This document shows positions 1 through 11,339 of a stretch of 64,000 bases of DNA, piece after piece. Under the pieces are notes generated by a model. That model searched no databases. It was not told the origin of the DNA and worked only from the letters and a program-made list of their open reading frames with translations. Where the stretch lies: positions 124,001-188,000 of the forward strand of contig JACEEZ010020909.1 in assembly GCA_016584305.1 (NCBI GenBank), written 5' to 3'. Source of the stretch: Chionoecetes opilio (Eukaryota > Arthropoda > Malacostraca > Decapoda > Majidae). A program made the position numbers and the translations under genes. Numbering within the stretch: position 1 is the stretch's first letter; each line of letters begins with the position of its first letter.

Positions 1-409
1 CTGGACCGCTACAAAACTAATATGGCGTCTCCCTCCCTCCTTGCCTTAGCCAGCTGACATGGCCAGGTATCGCCGGTATAAAAATATATCACAATATATT
101 TTTATATAGTGATTCAGAACTGAGGAGTGGAGGAAAATTACTCACCTTGTTTCTCGACATTTATATATTACTTTACCCACTCCCATTCAACGTAAACTCT
201 TCGTCAGTCATGGGTCAAAAGTTTTAACCCATTTTTCCGCGTTACACTATACTAAGCAGGAAGGTAGGAAGACGTGTCCCGTACGTCTCTTATGGGAGGC
301 GTTAGCAGAGTGGGTAGCGTCAAGATATATGTCAAGCTCGAGCACGAGCTTGACAGATGACCTACAAAGCGATACTAAGCAGAAAAGGTCACAAGAAGAA
401 GAAAAAGAA
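1..409. other. Unassigned intergenic or intronic sequence
   Basis: AT-rich with a short AG-rich run (393-411). No splice-flanked coding stretch or recognisable transposon end seen. A short self-complementary motif, AAGCTCGAGCACGAGCTT, sits at about 333-352. Confidence 0.4.
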
Positions 410-768
410 GTCTCCGAGTGGCGTCCTCGGTGACCCGAGTTCGATCCTTGATGAGGGCTGTAAAATCCACTTTAAATCTTTCTCTGCACCGTTGAGTGCC
501 CTAAGAACACCCACACGCTGCCCATTAACTCTACCTTCGATTGCGAGTGCATCGGAGGACACAGGGGGGGCATGAGCCTCTAATCACAGGCGTCACTATA
601 GAAATTCTGTCTGCGCCACCACAGGCAAGTGCCAACCATCACAGCCCTTAAGTTAACCTCCAGGGCCTACCATCGCACCCCTGGAGGTTACTGCCTAACG
701 GCGCCGTAGGCACACACACACACACTTTATAAAAATAAAAAAATAAAAAAAATAAAAAAATAAAAAAA
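410..768 (+). repeat. tRNA-derived SINE-like element, copy 1
   Basis: Contains a B-box-like GAGTTCGATCC near 437 and a core shared with elements at 11340-11640 (-), 27535-27770 (-), 30108-30533, 40920-41150 and 61835-62255. The shared core includes a CACTATA(G/A)AAATTC block, GCGCCACCAC.GGCAAG, CTCCAGG.CCTACCAT and a GGCGCCGTAGGC-like end. It finishes in a CA run and an A-rich tail (707-768), as expected for a retroposed SINE. Confidence 0.65.
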
Positions 769-915
769 AGTACAAAGCAACGTGAAACTCGGGGATATAA
801 TGCGCGAAAGTCAGGGATATAATGCGCAAAAGTCGGGATGATAAGAATTTAGGACTCAGCACGAAACTCGAGGATCGCAAAACTCGCATAGCGTGAAACT
901 CGGGAGGGTAGTGTA
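769..915. repeat. T7 inverted-repeat element, right-end fragment
   Basis: Series of short sub-repeats (CGTGAAACTCGGGG, CGAAAGTC, CGAAACTCG) ending in CTCGGGAGGGTAGTGTA. The same end, CTCGGGAGGGTACTGTA, closes the copy at 45700-45826. Only the right end is present in both copies, and each sits directly after the A/C-rich tail of a retroposon. Confidence 0.55.
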
Positions 916-1689
916 ACATGATTTGTGTTGGGGTCGCTGCCGTGTGTGTTCCTTAGATGGTTCGGTGTTTCGAGCGTGTTGTCTAGCTACCGTGCACAGG
1001 TTGCCCTTTATCCAAGATGCTATTTTGTTGGCTCGATGGCTTAGCTAGGCCGCAAATTAGCTTTCTGCGCTCGAGCTTAGTGTATGGAAGGCATATTTCC
1101 TTGTCGTTCCCTCCTCACCCCGCCGACCTCGGTTCATGTTTTGACTTCTGGGGCCAAGTCACAGGGTAATGAGTGTATGGGGTGGTTTCTGCCCCCTCTG
1201 GGTTTTCAGGAGGTTTTATGGGTCCCATTAGTTAACCCGCTGTGTATCCACATTTTACTTTGTGTCCCCTGGTGCTCTCGGTGTTTTCCGAGTTTCATGC
1301 CGCATGCTCATGTTAATCCTTCCTTGACAGCCCACGTATCTAGATGGCGCTGTACCTCTGGCTAGTGGTGTGTAGTGGTGCGGGTCATGTGAGTGTGGCA
1401 GCTGCACACGTCATCGTCAGGGCCCAGGCTTTCCCCCCTCGCTTGGTGTGTTGGGTAGATTCGTGGTCCGGTTCCCCCTGGTATGCCGTGGCCTCCGGTG
1501 TCCCCTGTGTCGCTTCTTTTGGCGCCGGGTGCCTCACCTCACCCTTCGGAGGTTGTGAGCTTCACCTGTACCGCCCAACCATTCTAGGCGTTGGTTGTGC
1601 TCGTCTCTGCTGTGCAAGGGGGATGCGTCCCCTGTCTCCTCTAAGGGCGGGTATGGCGCGTGTCCTATAACACCCCCGCGCGGGAAGAG
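916..1689. other. GC-richer unassigned stretch
   Basis: Less AT-rich than its surroundings, with several short open frames but no motif I recognise. It could be the 5' portion of the DIRS-type element whose RT relic lies at 7740-8223, with the T10 pair inserted between. That link rests only on base composition and position. Confidence 0.25.
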
Positions 1690-2035
1690 AGCACCTCACC
1701 ATGATGCGTTGCCTCCACACCTACAGGGAGCGTCGCCTCATCACGAGGGGGCGTTGCCTCATCCCTGGAGTGTGTCGCCTCCCCTCACGGAGAGTGCGTC
1801 GCATCGTCACTGGAGGGCGTTGCCTGCTTCGCTTCCACACCTGCCGAGGTTGTCACCACGCCAGCTGGGAGAGTCGCCTCATCACCAACTGGGTGTGTTG
1901 CCTTGTCACCAGCTGGGGGCATCGCTTCCCCACAGGAGTGTGTCACCTCTGCACCTGCTGTGGGCGTCGCTTCGTCCCAGAGTAGCGTTGCCTCCACGCC
2001 TGTTGGAAGCATCGCCTCACCGCATAAGTACATTG
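1690..2035. repeat. Degenerate ~27-30 bp minisatellite (GCGTCGCCTCATCACC-like)
   Basis: About eleven diverged repeats of a GGAG.GCGTCGCCTCATCAC unit. Because the unit is close to a multiple of three, several frames stay open on both strands, giving decapeptide-like repeats (for example GDEATLPAGVEATL-like on the - strand). Probably a repeat rather than a gene. Confidence 0.6.
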
Positions 2036-2167
2036 CTGATGTTCACCCTCTCATGCTGGATGGACAGCAGTTTCTTGGGGGCTCTCACACCCACGATCCC
2101 TGTTGTCTCGGAAATTACCAGTGTCCTCCATGGTCCTTCCTACCTCAGATGCTGGGTTTTCCCCCAT

Positions 2168-2420
2168 TTTTACCTCCGCCAACGAAGTTGGAGGGGTTAT
2201 GTTTTCACCCCGATCTGTCTGTCTGTCTGTTTGTTAGTGTACAGGATTTCTTGAAAAGTTACGAATAGATTTAGACCAAACTCGGTATACCATGTCTATT
2301 TGGTATAAGGAAGAACTTATTTAATTTTGGATGAAATCTATTGACAACTGTTGCCATGGCAACCAATTGATGAAATATTTGGCCGGAGGTATGCGCTCAT
2401 ACTGATTGCATATATATATA

Positions 2421-2469
<49 letters not shown>

Positions 2470-2475
2470 TATATA
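2168..2475 (+). repeat. Conserved invertebrate-type dispersed repeat, copy 1, plus (AT)n
   Basis: Begins GCCAACGAAGTTGGAGG, runs through (GTCT)n and GGATTTCTTGAAAAGTTAC, and ends in TTGCCATGGCAACCAA and GGAGGTATGCGCTC, followed by an (AT)n run. The last part recurs at 6836-6895. From memory, sequences of this type are widespread in aquatic animal genomes; this could not be checked here. Confidence 0.5.
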
Positions 2476-4105
2476 TACAGTATTTGATCCGGCGCATAAG
2501 ACGCAGCTTTTTTCCAATAAAGGCAATGCAAAATTCACCCTGCGTCTAATGCGGCCATATTACTGATGAGAGGTTGGGCAGAGAATGCAGAATCGCCGGT
2601 GGTGTATTACTAAGAGGGTCTCGAGTGATCTGTGTTGAGCATTAGACCACTGAACATAAATTTGTAATTGCGTTACTAATAATATCAACAGTAATGCATA
2701 ATACCAAGAAAAAGTTGGAGTTTAAGAGAAAACAAGAGGTGGGGCAACAAGGTCGCGGTTTCTGCTGCCAAGATGGCCGTCATATGTAAACATCACCCCC
2801 CTCCCGCAGTCCCGCTGCCGCTCTCCACTGTAAATGGATGCGAGACAGGGTAGGCCTTTATACCACCTCGATCCCTCAATCCTCACCCCTGTATCTCTAT
2901 GGATAAGGAAATTGTAAACTGTAACTGGAAAGAATGCTAGTAAAAAGGCTGCACCTGTAGATGGCACGGAAGCCTTCCACACATCACACCAAGACCAAGA
3001 CCCATCACGGCGCCACAACTTCATCCGCTTCAAGGCCGAATCACACCATACCATCATGCCTTCACCTGTACCTTCCTGAGGAAGGTACAGGCTGAGGAAG
3101 ACTAATCAACCCTCGTGACTGTGATAGATTCACAGGTGTTAACCATGGGGAATATCTTTGATCCTGACATCGGTTGCCCTTCAACAATAACAAAAAAGTA
3201 GAGATGGTTACCTTACAGTTTACCTTAATATCTGGGTAAATTTTTCTTATTGGGCAACCACAGATTTCGAGACAGAAACTTAGTTTTCCTGAATAGTTTT
3301 GGGGTGTTTTGAATTCATCTGGCTATCGTTTTTGTCAAAAATCAATGTTTGTTTACATGTGGTGGGGAGGGGGGGGGCTGCCCGCCCCGCAAACATTGCT
3401 AAGCTTCACACTGCCATAGTATTGATAATTTTCGTTTTATCTCCATATCTTCTGTTACTAAACCAAACCCCACCTCTAACCTAACCTAACCTAAACTGAT
3501 TTAACCTAACTTAATTTTCTGGTTGAAATAACGGTAGATTTTCGTTAGTACATGTAATGCAATTATAATTCAATTGCGCCACTAGAAATGGGGCTCTAAA
3601 TACTCAGAATGAAGAAAGATACACGATAATGGAGGTAAGAATCCTAGGACTTTTGAAAGCCCACTACCGAAACAATACCATTATCTTTACTGCAAATTTT
3701 CCACAAAGTCTAAACACATAGCAGAAAAGCAACAAAGGCATACCTACAACATTAAATCTAAGCTATATGTCATAGGTAGATAATATTAGAATATCAATTC
3801 GTGGGGGCATCCTGCAATATATTATGATTTATGACCAATTTTGGTTACCTTGTCATTCAATTTACATTTTGACTAGTATAATTTTTCATTCACATTCACT
3901 GCACAGTGAATATTGTATTTAGGTACATGCTCATAATCATTTGCTTTCCCCTACAAATCCTTTTTTTTTCATAACTTTTGCTAAATTTACAAAAAAAATA
4001 ATTTCCTTCAAAAACCCCAATATATTTTTTTTTTCTCAAAACCTCCTTGTAAAATAGGGGTGCGTCTTATGCAGAGGTGCGTCTTATGCGCCGGCAAATA
4101 CGGTA
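2476..4105. mobile_element. T10 element A
   Basis: Right end CGCCGGCAAATACGGTA at 4105; left end near 2476 is its diverged inverse (TACAGTATTTGATCCGGCGC). TIRs carry GCATAAGACGCA sub-repeats. The interior matches element B (4112-6788) and C (22183-25475) in inverted order. It includes a poly-G stretch, a CCTAA-like tract (3475-3496) and a LINE C-terminal fragment (3060-3110). No transposase was found. Short (AT) lies on both sides. Confidence 0.8.
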
Positions 4106-4111
4106 TATATA

Positions 4112-4858
4112 TACCGTATTTGCCGGCGCATAAGACGCACCTCCGCATAAGACGCACCCCTATTTTACAAGGAGGTTTTGAGAAAAAAAAAATATATTGG
4201 GGTTTTTGAAGGAAATTATTTTTTTTGTAAATTTAGCAAAAGTTATGAAAAAAAAAGGATTTGTAGGGGAAAGCAAATTATTATGAGCATGTACCTAAAT
4301 ACAATATTCACTGTGCAGTGAATGTGAATGAAAAATTATACTAGTCAAAATGTAAAGGGAATGACAAGGTAACCAAAATTGGTCATAAATCATAATATAT
4401 TGCAGGATGCCCCCACGAATTGATATTCTAATATTATCTACCTATGACATATAGCTTAGATTTAATGTTGTAGGTATGCCTTTGTTGCTTTTCTGCTATG
4501 TGTTTAGACTTTGTGGAAAATTTGCAGTATAGATATTGGTATTATTTTGGTAGTGCACTTTCAAAAGTCCTAGGACTCTTACCTACACCATCGTGTAGCT
4601 TTCTTCATTCTGAGTATTTTGAGCCCCATTTCCCATGGCGCAATTGAATAATAATGGCATTACACATAGTACCGAAAATCTACCGTTATTTCAGCCAGAA
4701 AGTTAAGTTAGGTTAAATCAGATTAGGTTAGAGTTAGGTTAGGTTAGAGGTGGAGTTTGGTTTAGTAACAGATGATATAGAGAAAAAACGAAAAATTACC
4801 CATAATATGGCAGTGTGAAACGTAGCAATGTTTGCGGGGCGGACCTGGAGGGGCAGGT

Positions 4859-4894
<36 letters not shown>

Positions 4895-6788
4895 ACACAC
4901 ACACATGTAAACAAACATTGAATTCCGACAAAAACGAGAGCCAGATTAATTCAAAACACATCAAAACTATTCAGGAGGACTAAGTTTCGGCCTCGAAATC
5001 GGTGGTTGTCCAATAATACAAATTCACGAAGATATTTAGGTAACACTGTAAGGTAACCATCTCTACCTTGTTATTGTTGTAATTGTTGAAGGGCACCGTT
5101 GTCGGGATCGACAATATTTGCCCTGGTTTACAGCTATGAATCTATCACAGTCGCGAGGGTTGATTAGTCTTCTTCAGGAAGGTACAGGTGAAGGCTGGTT
5201 CACACTCTGAAATCACGGCAGTGTTCTGTCAGCCGTGCCTTGTATTCACACTATTCGTCACGGTTCCGTCATTTTCGGCAGTTCCTGCTCACCCTCTAAG
5301 CAGACATGGTGCCTCAGAGGCTATGGTTGAAGAAATTTGCATTAATAGCACTTCTGTTGGATGAAGAAGAGGAGTTGAACTCTAAAAGACATTGTTTTGG
5401 GTACATAAAGCCTTGAGAAAACTACAATTATCAGCACGGCACAGTCTCGTTACGTTAAAATATTCTTCCCCAGAAACCGTTACGTGACAGGACAGTGATG
5501 TATTGGAGCTGTGACGGCGGCGCACCGTTTAGTGTAACACGTCTATTTGTTTGAATGTAAGAAATTATAACGGATTTAATGAGACGGTGCCCTGTCACCA
5601 TGATGGTATGGTGTGATTCGGCCTTGAGGCGGACGGTGTGGCGCCGTGATGGGTCTTGGTCTTGGTGTACCATGTGGAAGACTTGTCCTACAGGTACCGT
5701 TGCAGCCTTTTTACTAGCACTCTTTTATACAGTTTCCTTATCCGTAGAGGTACAGGGGTGAGGATTGAGGGGTCGAGGTGGTACAAAGGCCTATGATGTC
5801 TCCTATCCCACCTTGCTTACCACTGTAGCGGCGTTAACACACACACGCACATACACACCTGCATCGGCTTAGGCCACCCCCTTGTCTGGGACCAAGATTA
5901 GAGGCCCGAGGGTGACCTGACGCTGACCTGACTTGTCCTTGCCGACACAACTGCAACATCAGCCAGGTAATTCAGTCAGCCACAGGACACACAGACACAC
6001 ACGGCGTGCACCTCTTGTCCCCACGTTGTACAATGACTCGCTGTCAAATACACAACAAAACCACGACGCCTTTTCTCCATCCTTGTATGTATAGACAGAC
6101 TCCCCAAGATACTACACCTCCCTCTCACCGCTCACACTCCTTCAAATAAAACTTTAACACGCTCTGTGTTTCACTATTCCATTTATCAACAATCCTCATT
6201 CCAGCAAAGATTCCATCATCATTTTCTGCCTCCCTTCTATCATCTCCTTCCAACTGTTGTGTCAACTGTGTGGCGCGAGTCGAATGCGGGTAAAGGCGAC
6301 ATATAATATGCGGGATGTTTGTCTTTTCCATGGGTGCGGGCAGGAGTCGTCCGTGGGCGGTAATGTTCCATGGTGGGTGCGCGGAGGGCGTCGCCGAGTG
6401 AAGTATCCCAGGTGAAGCGGCAGACCTGAGATATCAGACGTTTTACAATGGAGTGCAGCAGCGGGGGGTGGATGATGTTTACATCTGACACGGCCATCTT
6501 GGCAGCAACAATCGCTATCTTGTTGCCCCAGCTCTTATTTTCTCTTAAACTCCAACCTTTTCTTAGTACATATTATGCATTACAGTTGATAACACAGTTA
6601 CAAATTTGTGCTCAGTGGACTACTGCTCAACACAGATCACTCCAGACCCCTTTAGTAATACACCACCGGCTGTTCTGCATTCTCTGCCCGACCTCTCATT
6701 CGCTAATATGGCCGCATTAGACGCAGGGTGAACTTTGCATTCCTTTTTAAGGGAAAAAACTGCGTCTTATGCGCCGGCAAATACGGTA
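4112..6788. mobile_element. T10 element B, inverted against element A
   Basis: TIRs TACCGTATTTGCCGGCGCAT at 4112 and its complement ending at 6788. Opposite orientation to element A, with only TATATAT between them, so 3580-4105 and 4112-4640 are near-perfect inverse copies. Extra interior (about 5195-5575) is absent from A but present in C. Contains a 34-base poly-C run (4861-4894), a TTAGG-like tract (4700-4750), and a - strand LINE C-terminal fragment at 5160-5195. Confidence 0.85.
4861..4894. repeat. Poly-C homopolymer
   Basis: An unbroken C run inside T10 element B. In element A the corresponding stretch (complementary strand) is a short G run near 3361-3376, and element C has only a few C. 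The length in this copy is probably unstable or an assembly artefact. Confidence 0.8.
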
Positions 6789-6832
6789 TATATATATATA
6801 ATTTTTTTTTTTTTTTTTTTTTATGAAATCGA

Positions 6833-6935
6833 ATCACAACTGTTGCCATGGTAACCAAATGATGAAATATTCGGGCGGAGGTATGCGCTCTACTGAGTGC
6901 CCCCCCCCCCCTAGTTTGTATATGTTTTCACTCAC
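6833..6935 (+). repeat. Conserved dispersed repeat, copy 2 (3' part only)
   Basis: Repeats GTTGCCATGGTAACCAA, GATGAAATATTCGG and GGAGGTATGCGCTCTA of 2346-2402 and then ends in CTAGTTTGT. The two copies flank the T10 pair. This fits insertion of T10 elements into one such repeat with local duplication, or two independent copies. Confidence 0.5.
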
Positions 6936-7739
6936 TTTCCTGAGTCCAGGGACATCCCAGCCTCACCTTAGGAATGAGCACAGGCCCCTCTTGTGAAGGT
7001 TCTGGGCCCCATGACTCCAACAGCGTTCCCTGGCCGTTTTTCGAAGTGGTTGGGCAACCTCCATGCCATGATGATAGGGAGGGGAGACTGAATGTTCGTC
7101 TTGCTGCCTGGGACAAGTACAAGTACGCCTTCCCTTCCAGTTTGCCGAGGGAGCTGCAGCCTTGCCCTGGCAGATGATGAGGCTTTGGGAGTCCCCAAAC
7201 CTTTTTCCATCTTGGCCAAAGGCGAGAAAGCGGGATTGGGCATGTCTACTACATGCCGTCTCCTGCCGTTGGAGGGCTTTTCTGCTTGATCCTCCTGCCT
7301 TCTTTCCTACCTGAGGATAAGCAGTACCTGATGTCTTCACCTTTTGACTACGAGCATGTCTACTTCAGAGATGTTCTCCAGGCAGTGCTCGTTCAGTTCG
7401 GATCGAGACACTTGTACTGTGGTCTCGACTAAAGGTGCCCCTGCCTTTCCGGCTCCTGATTGCAAAAGCGATACATGTCTCCAATTTGAGCGTAGGTGGC
7501 GTATCTGCTTCTTCCTCCTCCCTCCAGTACTTTCATGTTCAGGATCTGGCAGCATTGGGCATTAAAGAAGTTGAGGCAACGGATAGAGATTGTTGGAAGC
7601 GTATTATCGGCCATCTAACCACATGAAAACTATGGGAAAAAACTTGCGTTAAACAAAAAGAAGAAGAAGAAGAAGAAGGTGCAGAGCCGCCGTCAGTGTC
7701 AGGTTAAGAGTTCTGAGAACTTTTGTCAACCCTCCCATA
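6936..7739 (+). other. Probable 5' (gag-side) part of a DIRS-type relic
   Basis: GC-balanced, many short broken frames, directly upstream of and continuous with the DIRS-type reverse transcriptase remnant. No motif recognised of its own. Contains an (AAG)n run at 7659-7678. Confidence 0.3.
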
Positions 7740-8223
7740 GAAATGGTAGGGGACGGGGTTTTCCAAGGTTGTCATATCCTTCATCCCCTCGAACAGCTGG
7801 CTGTCTAGCATGGAGATTCTAGCGGATGTCTGTCGCTGGGAGCAGAGACTTGGGTAGCGGACGCTGTTTGGACGCTGTTTGGACGCGGTACCAGGTCCCG
7901 TTGAAGCCTCAGCCACCTTTCAGCAATGTCCTTATTTCTTTTGTAAGCTACTGTCCCAACTCTACGAAGGGCCTAACTTTGGTTTAAGAGGTCCAGCTTC
8001 TCTAATCCAAGGGAGCTGTGGGACTGGCTCCTCAAGATCCAGGATTCTGCAGCCGCTTGTTTGTGGTACCGAAGGCCTCATGGGTAGGGTGCTCTGTAAT
8101 TGACTTGTCGCTGCTCTACAAGTTTGGTTGCAGGACACCATTTCCGATGGAGACGTGCGGATCTGTCCTACTCTCCATCAGGGAGGACGGTAAGATGGTG
8201 TCTTTAGATCTGAAGGACCTTTA
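7740..8223 (+). pseudogene. DIRS-type retrotransposon reverse transcriptase, N-terminal fragment
   Basis: Read on the + strand with two or three stops, the translation contains SKGAVGLAPQDPGFCSRLFV, then VPKASWVGCSVIDLSLLYKF, TPFPMET, LLSIREDGKMVSLDLKDLY. This is the pattern of DIRS/Ngaro reverse transcriptase (GFYSRLF.V.KA.GGW.PVIDLS.LN.F...TPF.ME...S.L..I...D.M.SLDLKDAY), with the first catalytic Asp in SLDLKD. It ends at 8222 where a T13 element is inserted at a TA inside the LKD-x-Y codons. The rest of the RT is not found downstream. Stops and truncation mark it as a dead copy. Confidence 0.72.
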
Positions 8224-8388
8224 CCGTATTTTACGGCTTATTAGACACACTTTTTCCCCTAAAAAATAGCCTGAAAAATACTCATGCGTCTTCAAAGACG
8301 AATGTTGTAGAAGGTTAGCTTAGGTAGCTATTCAATTCAGCCTCTTATATGATGTAACTAAAGTACTTACCTGTTACAAGTATTTCTT
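8222..8388. mobile_element. T13 element (i), left part
   Basis: Starts TACCGTATTTTACGGCTTAT at 8222, with the interior shared with copies at 38936 and 57140 (GGTTAGCTTAGGTAGCTATT, CTTACCTGTTACAAGTATTT). It is broken at 8388 by LINE A. Its interior resumes at about 9868 (TCAAATACCATAAGACATTC) for a further 27 bp and is then lost. Confidence 0.75.
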
Positions 8389-9866
8389 AGTCGTTCTAAT
8401 CCTTCAAACTACCGTCCTATAGCTTTGACTTCCTGCCTTGCTAAAGTTTTTTAATCTATACTTAATAAGAAGATTCTTAAGCATCTATCTGTTCACAATC
8501 TTCTATCTGATCGTCAGTACGGTTTCCGTAAAGGGCGATCTACTGGCGATCTTCTAGCTTTCCTAACTGAATCTTGGTCATCCTCCTTTAGGGGTTTCGG
8601 TGAAACTTTTGCTGTTGCCCTTGACATATCAAAAGCTTTTGATAGAGTCTGGCACAAATCTTTAATTTCCAAACTACCCTCATTCGGTTTCTATCCTCTC
8701 TGTACCTTCATCTTAAGTTTCCTTTCAAACCGTTCTATTGCAGCTACTGTAGACGGACATTGTTCTTCTCCTAAATCTATCAATAGTGGTGTTCCCCAGG
8801 GTTCTGTCCTATCACCCACTCTCTTTCTATTATTCATTAATGATCTTCTAAGTCTAACTCAAAGCCCTATCCACTCATACGCTGATGATTCTACCCTGCA
8901 TTTTTCAACGTTGTTTATAAGACGTCCAACTCAACAGGAACTAAGTGATTCACGGAGAGATGCCACCGAGCGCCTAACTTCTGATCTTTCTATAATTTCT
9001 GATTGGGGCAGAGCAAACCTTGTTTTGTTCAATGCCTCAAAAACCCAATTTCTTCACCTATCTACTCGACAAAACCTACCAGATAACTATCCCCTCTTCT
9101 TCAATGACACTCAACTGTCTCCTTCTACAATGAACATTCTAGGACTATCCTTTACTAAAAATCTGAACTGGAAATCTCACATCTCATCTCTTGCTAAAAC
9201 AGCTTCTAAGAAGTTAGGTGTCCTGTGGCATCTGCGTCCTTTTTTTTCTCCCTCCCAATTGCTTGCTATCTACAGGGGCCTTACCTGTCCATGTATGGAG
9301 TATGTCTCACATGTTTGGGGGGGATCCACTCATACAGCTCTCCTAAACAGGGTTGAGTCAAAAGCTTTTCATCTCATCAACTCCTCTCTTCTGACTGACT
9401 GTCTTCAATCTTTAAATCACCGCCGCAATGTTGCTTCTCTTGCTATCTTCTACCGTTATTTTCATGCTCACTGCTCTTCTGATCTTGCTAACTGCATGCC
9501 TCCCCCCTTCCCGCGGCCTCGCTGCACAAGACTTTCTACTCATTCTCATCCCTATTCTGTCCATCTTCCTAATGCAAGAGTTAATCAGTATGTTTACTCT
9601 TTCATCCCTTTCACTGGTAAACTCTGGAACTCTCTTCCTGTTTCTATTTTTCCACTTTCCTATGACTTAAATCTTTTCGAAAGAAGAGTAACAAGACACC
9701 TCCCGAACTAAATTGGCTCACCCCTCTTTTTTATTTTATTCTCTTACTTTTCTTTATAGGGACTGGCAACTAAGCGGGCTTTGTGTTACCCATTTTTGTT
9801 GTGCCCTTGGCCAGTTCTTTGTGATGTAAAAAAAAAAAAAAAAAAAAAAAAAATAATAAAAAAATA
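8389..9866 (+). pseudogene. Jockey/CR1-like LINE reverse transcriptase, 5'-truncated (LINE A)
   Basis: A single + frame from about 8391 to the stop at 9709-9711, broken only by TAA at 8452-8454. Motifs in order: SNPSNYRPIALTSCLAKVF, QYGFRKGRSTGDLLAFLTES, LDISKAFDRVWH (catalytic Asp), GVPQGSVLSPTLFLLFINDL, YADD at 8878-8889 (catalytic Asp pair), LGLSFTKNLNWKSHI, then a C-terminal LWNSLPVSIFP block. A 3' UTR leads to an A-rich tail (9827-9866). The endonuclease and ORF1 are missing, as in a 5'-truncated insertion. It lies inside T13 element (i), and the sole stop suggests a fairly young copy. Confidence 0.9.
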
Positions 9867-9893
9867 ATTCAAATACCATAAGACATTCCATAA

Positions 9894-10445
9894 CATAGAA
9901 TGTTATGGACTCGCTCAGCAGGAGTATTTGGCGTTGTCGGTACCTGTGCAGGAGGACAAAGATCCGGATCTTCAAGTCGCTTGTGATCCCTGTGTTACTC
10001 TATGGTTGTGAGACATGGACACTAAATAACGACTTGAAGAGACTAATTGATGCCTTTGGTAATAAGTGTCTTCGCAGAATCATTGGGTATCGCTCGGATG
10101 ATTACGTGTCAAATCAGCGATTGCACCGTGAGACTGAATCGAGGCCTATTACCTGCATTGTCCGTCAGCGCCAACTTCGGCTATATGGGCATGTGGCACG
10201 CTACCCTGAAACCGATCCTTCCCATCGGGTTGTATCTGTAAGAGACAATCTGGCGTGGAGGAGGCCAAGGGGGCGCCCACAAGGCTCGTGGCTGGGGCAA
10301 GTTGATGTTTCTTGTCGAGAGCTGCTTGGTATGGGAAAGGAGCCTGCATGGGGACTCACGCCTGGTGACCCCCAGGAGTGGCGTCGTAGGGTGGGCGAGG
10401 CGACGCGCCCCCTGGCGTATGCCCCCAATGATTGATGATTGATAT
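9894..10445 (+). pseudogene. LINE B 3' end (RT C-terminal region), + copy
   Basis: Open frame to 10435 encoding TKIRIFKSLVIPVLLYGCET, then WTLNNDLKRLIDAFGNKCLR, RIIGY, RQRQLRLYGHVARYPETDPS. This is the region after the RT core of RTE/CR1-like LINEs (LLYGCETW....R...F..KCLRRI....W...RN). 5'-truncated at about 9894; ends in a TGATTGATGATTGAT tail. A longer - strand copy is at 41206-42446. Confidence 0.85.
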
Positions 10446-10475
10446 AACTACCCCTGGACCTCTCAAAACCTTATA

Positions 10476-11251
10476 CAGGGAGGTCCCGTTATACGAGCAT
10501 TCGGTGTACGAGAATCCGATGATACGAGATGTGTAAATTAGGGTCTATTTTCAATATACGAGATCGAAAATCCAATGCTACGACATTCAAACTGGGGTGA
10601 GTAAAGTTATCAAGTTCAAAATGCGCGCCCTACCACTCCCAGGCTGGACAAAGGGGGATTTGGTTGACCCAAGTGAGGTCACCCCTAGGAAGCCGTGACC
10701 TGAAGGGTAATTAAGCATATGGCGCGGCCTGACATTTAGAGGTAATTAGCAGGTGTGCGGCCCCAACCTTGGGACCGCAGTCAGGTCATCCCTAGCAAGG
10801 CGTTACCTGAAGGGTAATTAAGCATATGGCAGGGCCTGACCTTTAGGGGTAATTAGCAGGTGTGCGGCCCTAACCTTGGGACCGCAACACTACCTTCTCT
10901 TGTATCACACGGCGTCCCCTACAGTACAATGTCTTTTTTGCTTGTTATGCATGTTTTATGTTTAATTAATGTGCAGTTATGTTATTTTGTGTGCTATTTT
11001 CTCTTTCAGAATGCTTTTTCTACAGAATAGGTAGTACAGTGTGGGTAATATAGACACTGTGTGTTTGTTGTGTTTGCTATAGTTTATTTTAGCTTGAAAA
11101 ACATGTCTTTATTTATTTTTTTATTTTTTATTGATAGGGTCCTGGAACCAAACCTATATTTTACCATTAGTTATGTGTTTCGTTATACGAGATTTCGATT
11201 TACGAGTATGCCAGGTGGAACCTAACTGCTCGTATCTTCGGGACCTCCCTG
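10476..11251. mobile_element. T1 element, complete copy 1
   Basis: CAGGGAGGTCCCG at the left and its complement CGGGACCTCCCTG at the right, flanked by TA. The ends carry TACGAG/CTCGTA sub-repeats typical of pogo/Tigger-like termini. The interior has a ~107 bp direct duplication (10678-10891). No coding capacity. Other copies at 14258-14411 (partial), 44472-45242 and 54025-54788. Confidence 0.9.
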
Positions 11252-11339
11252 TATACCTAAAGTCACATCTGCATCTTTAAAAAGTGAAAATGACAAGAAA
11301 GCTGTATAAAATGGTATTTTATTTATATATTTATCTATT

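Noticed and set aside
1595..2254. 219-codon gene
   Set aside because: The open frame runs through a GC-rich minisatellite and into a dispersed repeat; there are no motifs, and competing frames are equally open.
10149..10428. - strand proteins opposite LINE B
   Set aside because: Shadow frames of the LINE coding strand, repeated identically opposite the second LINE B copy.
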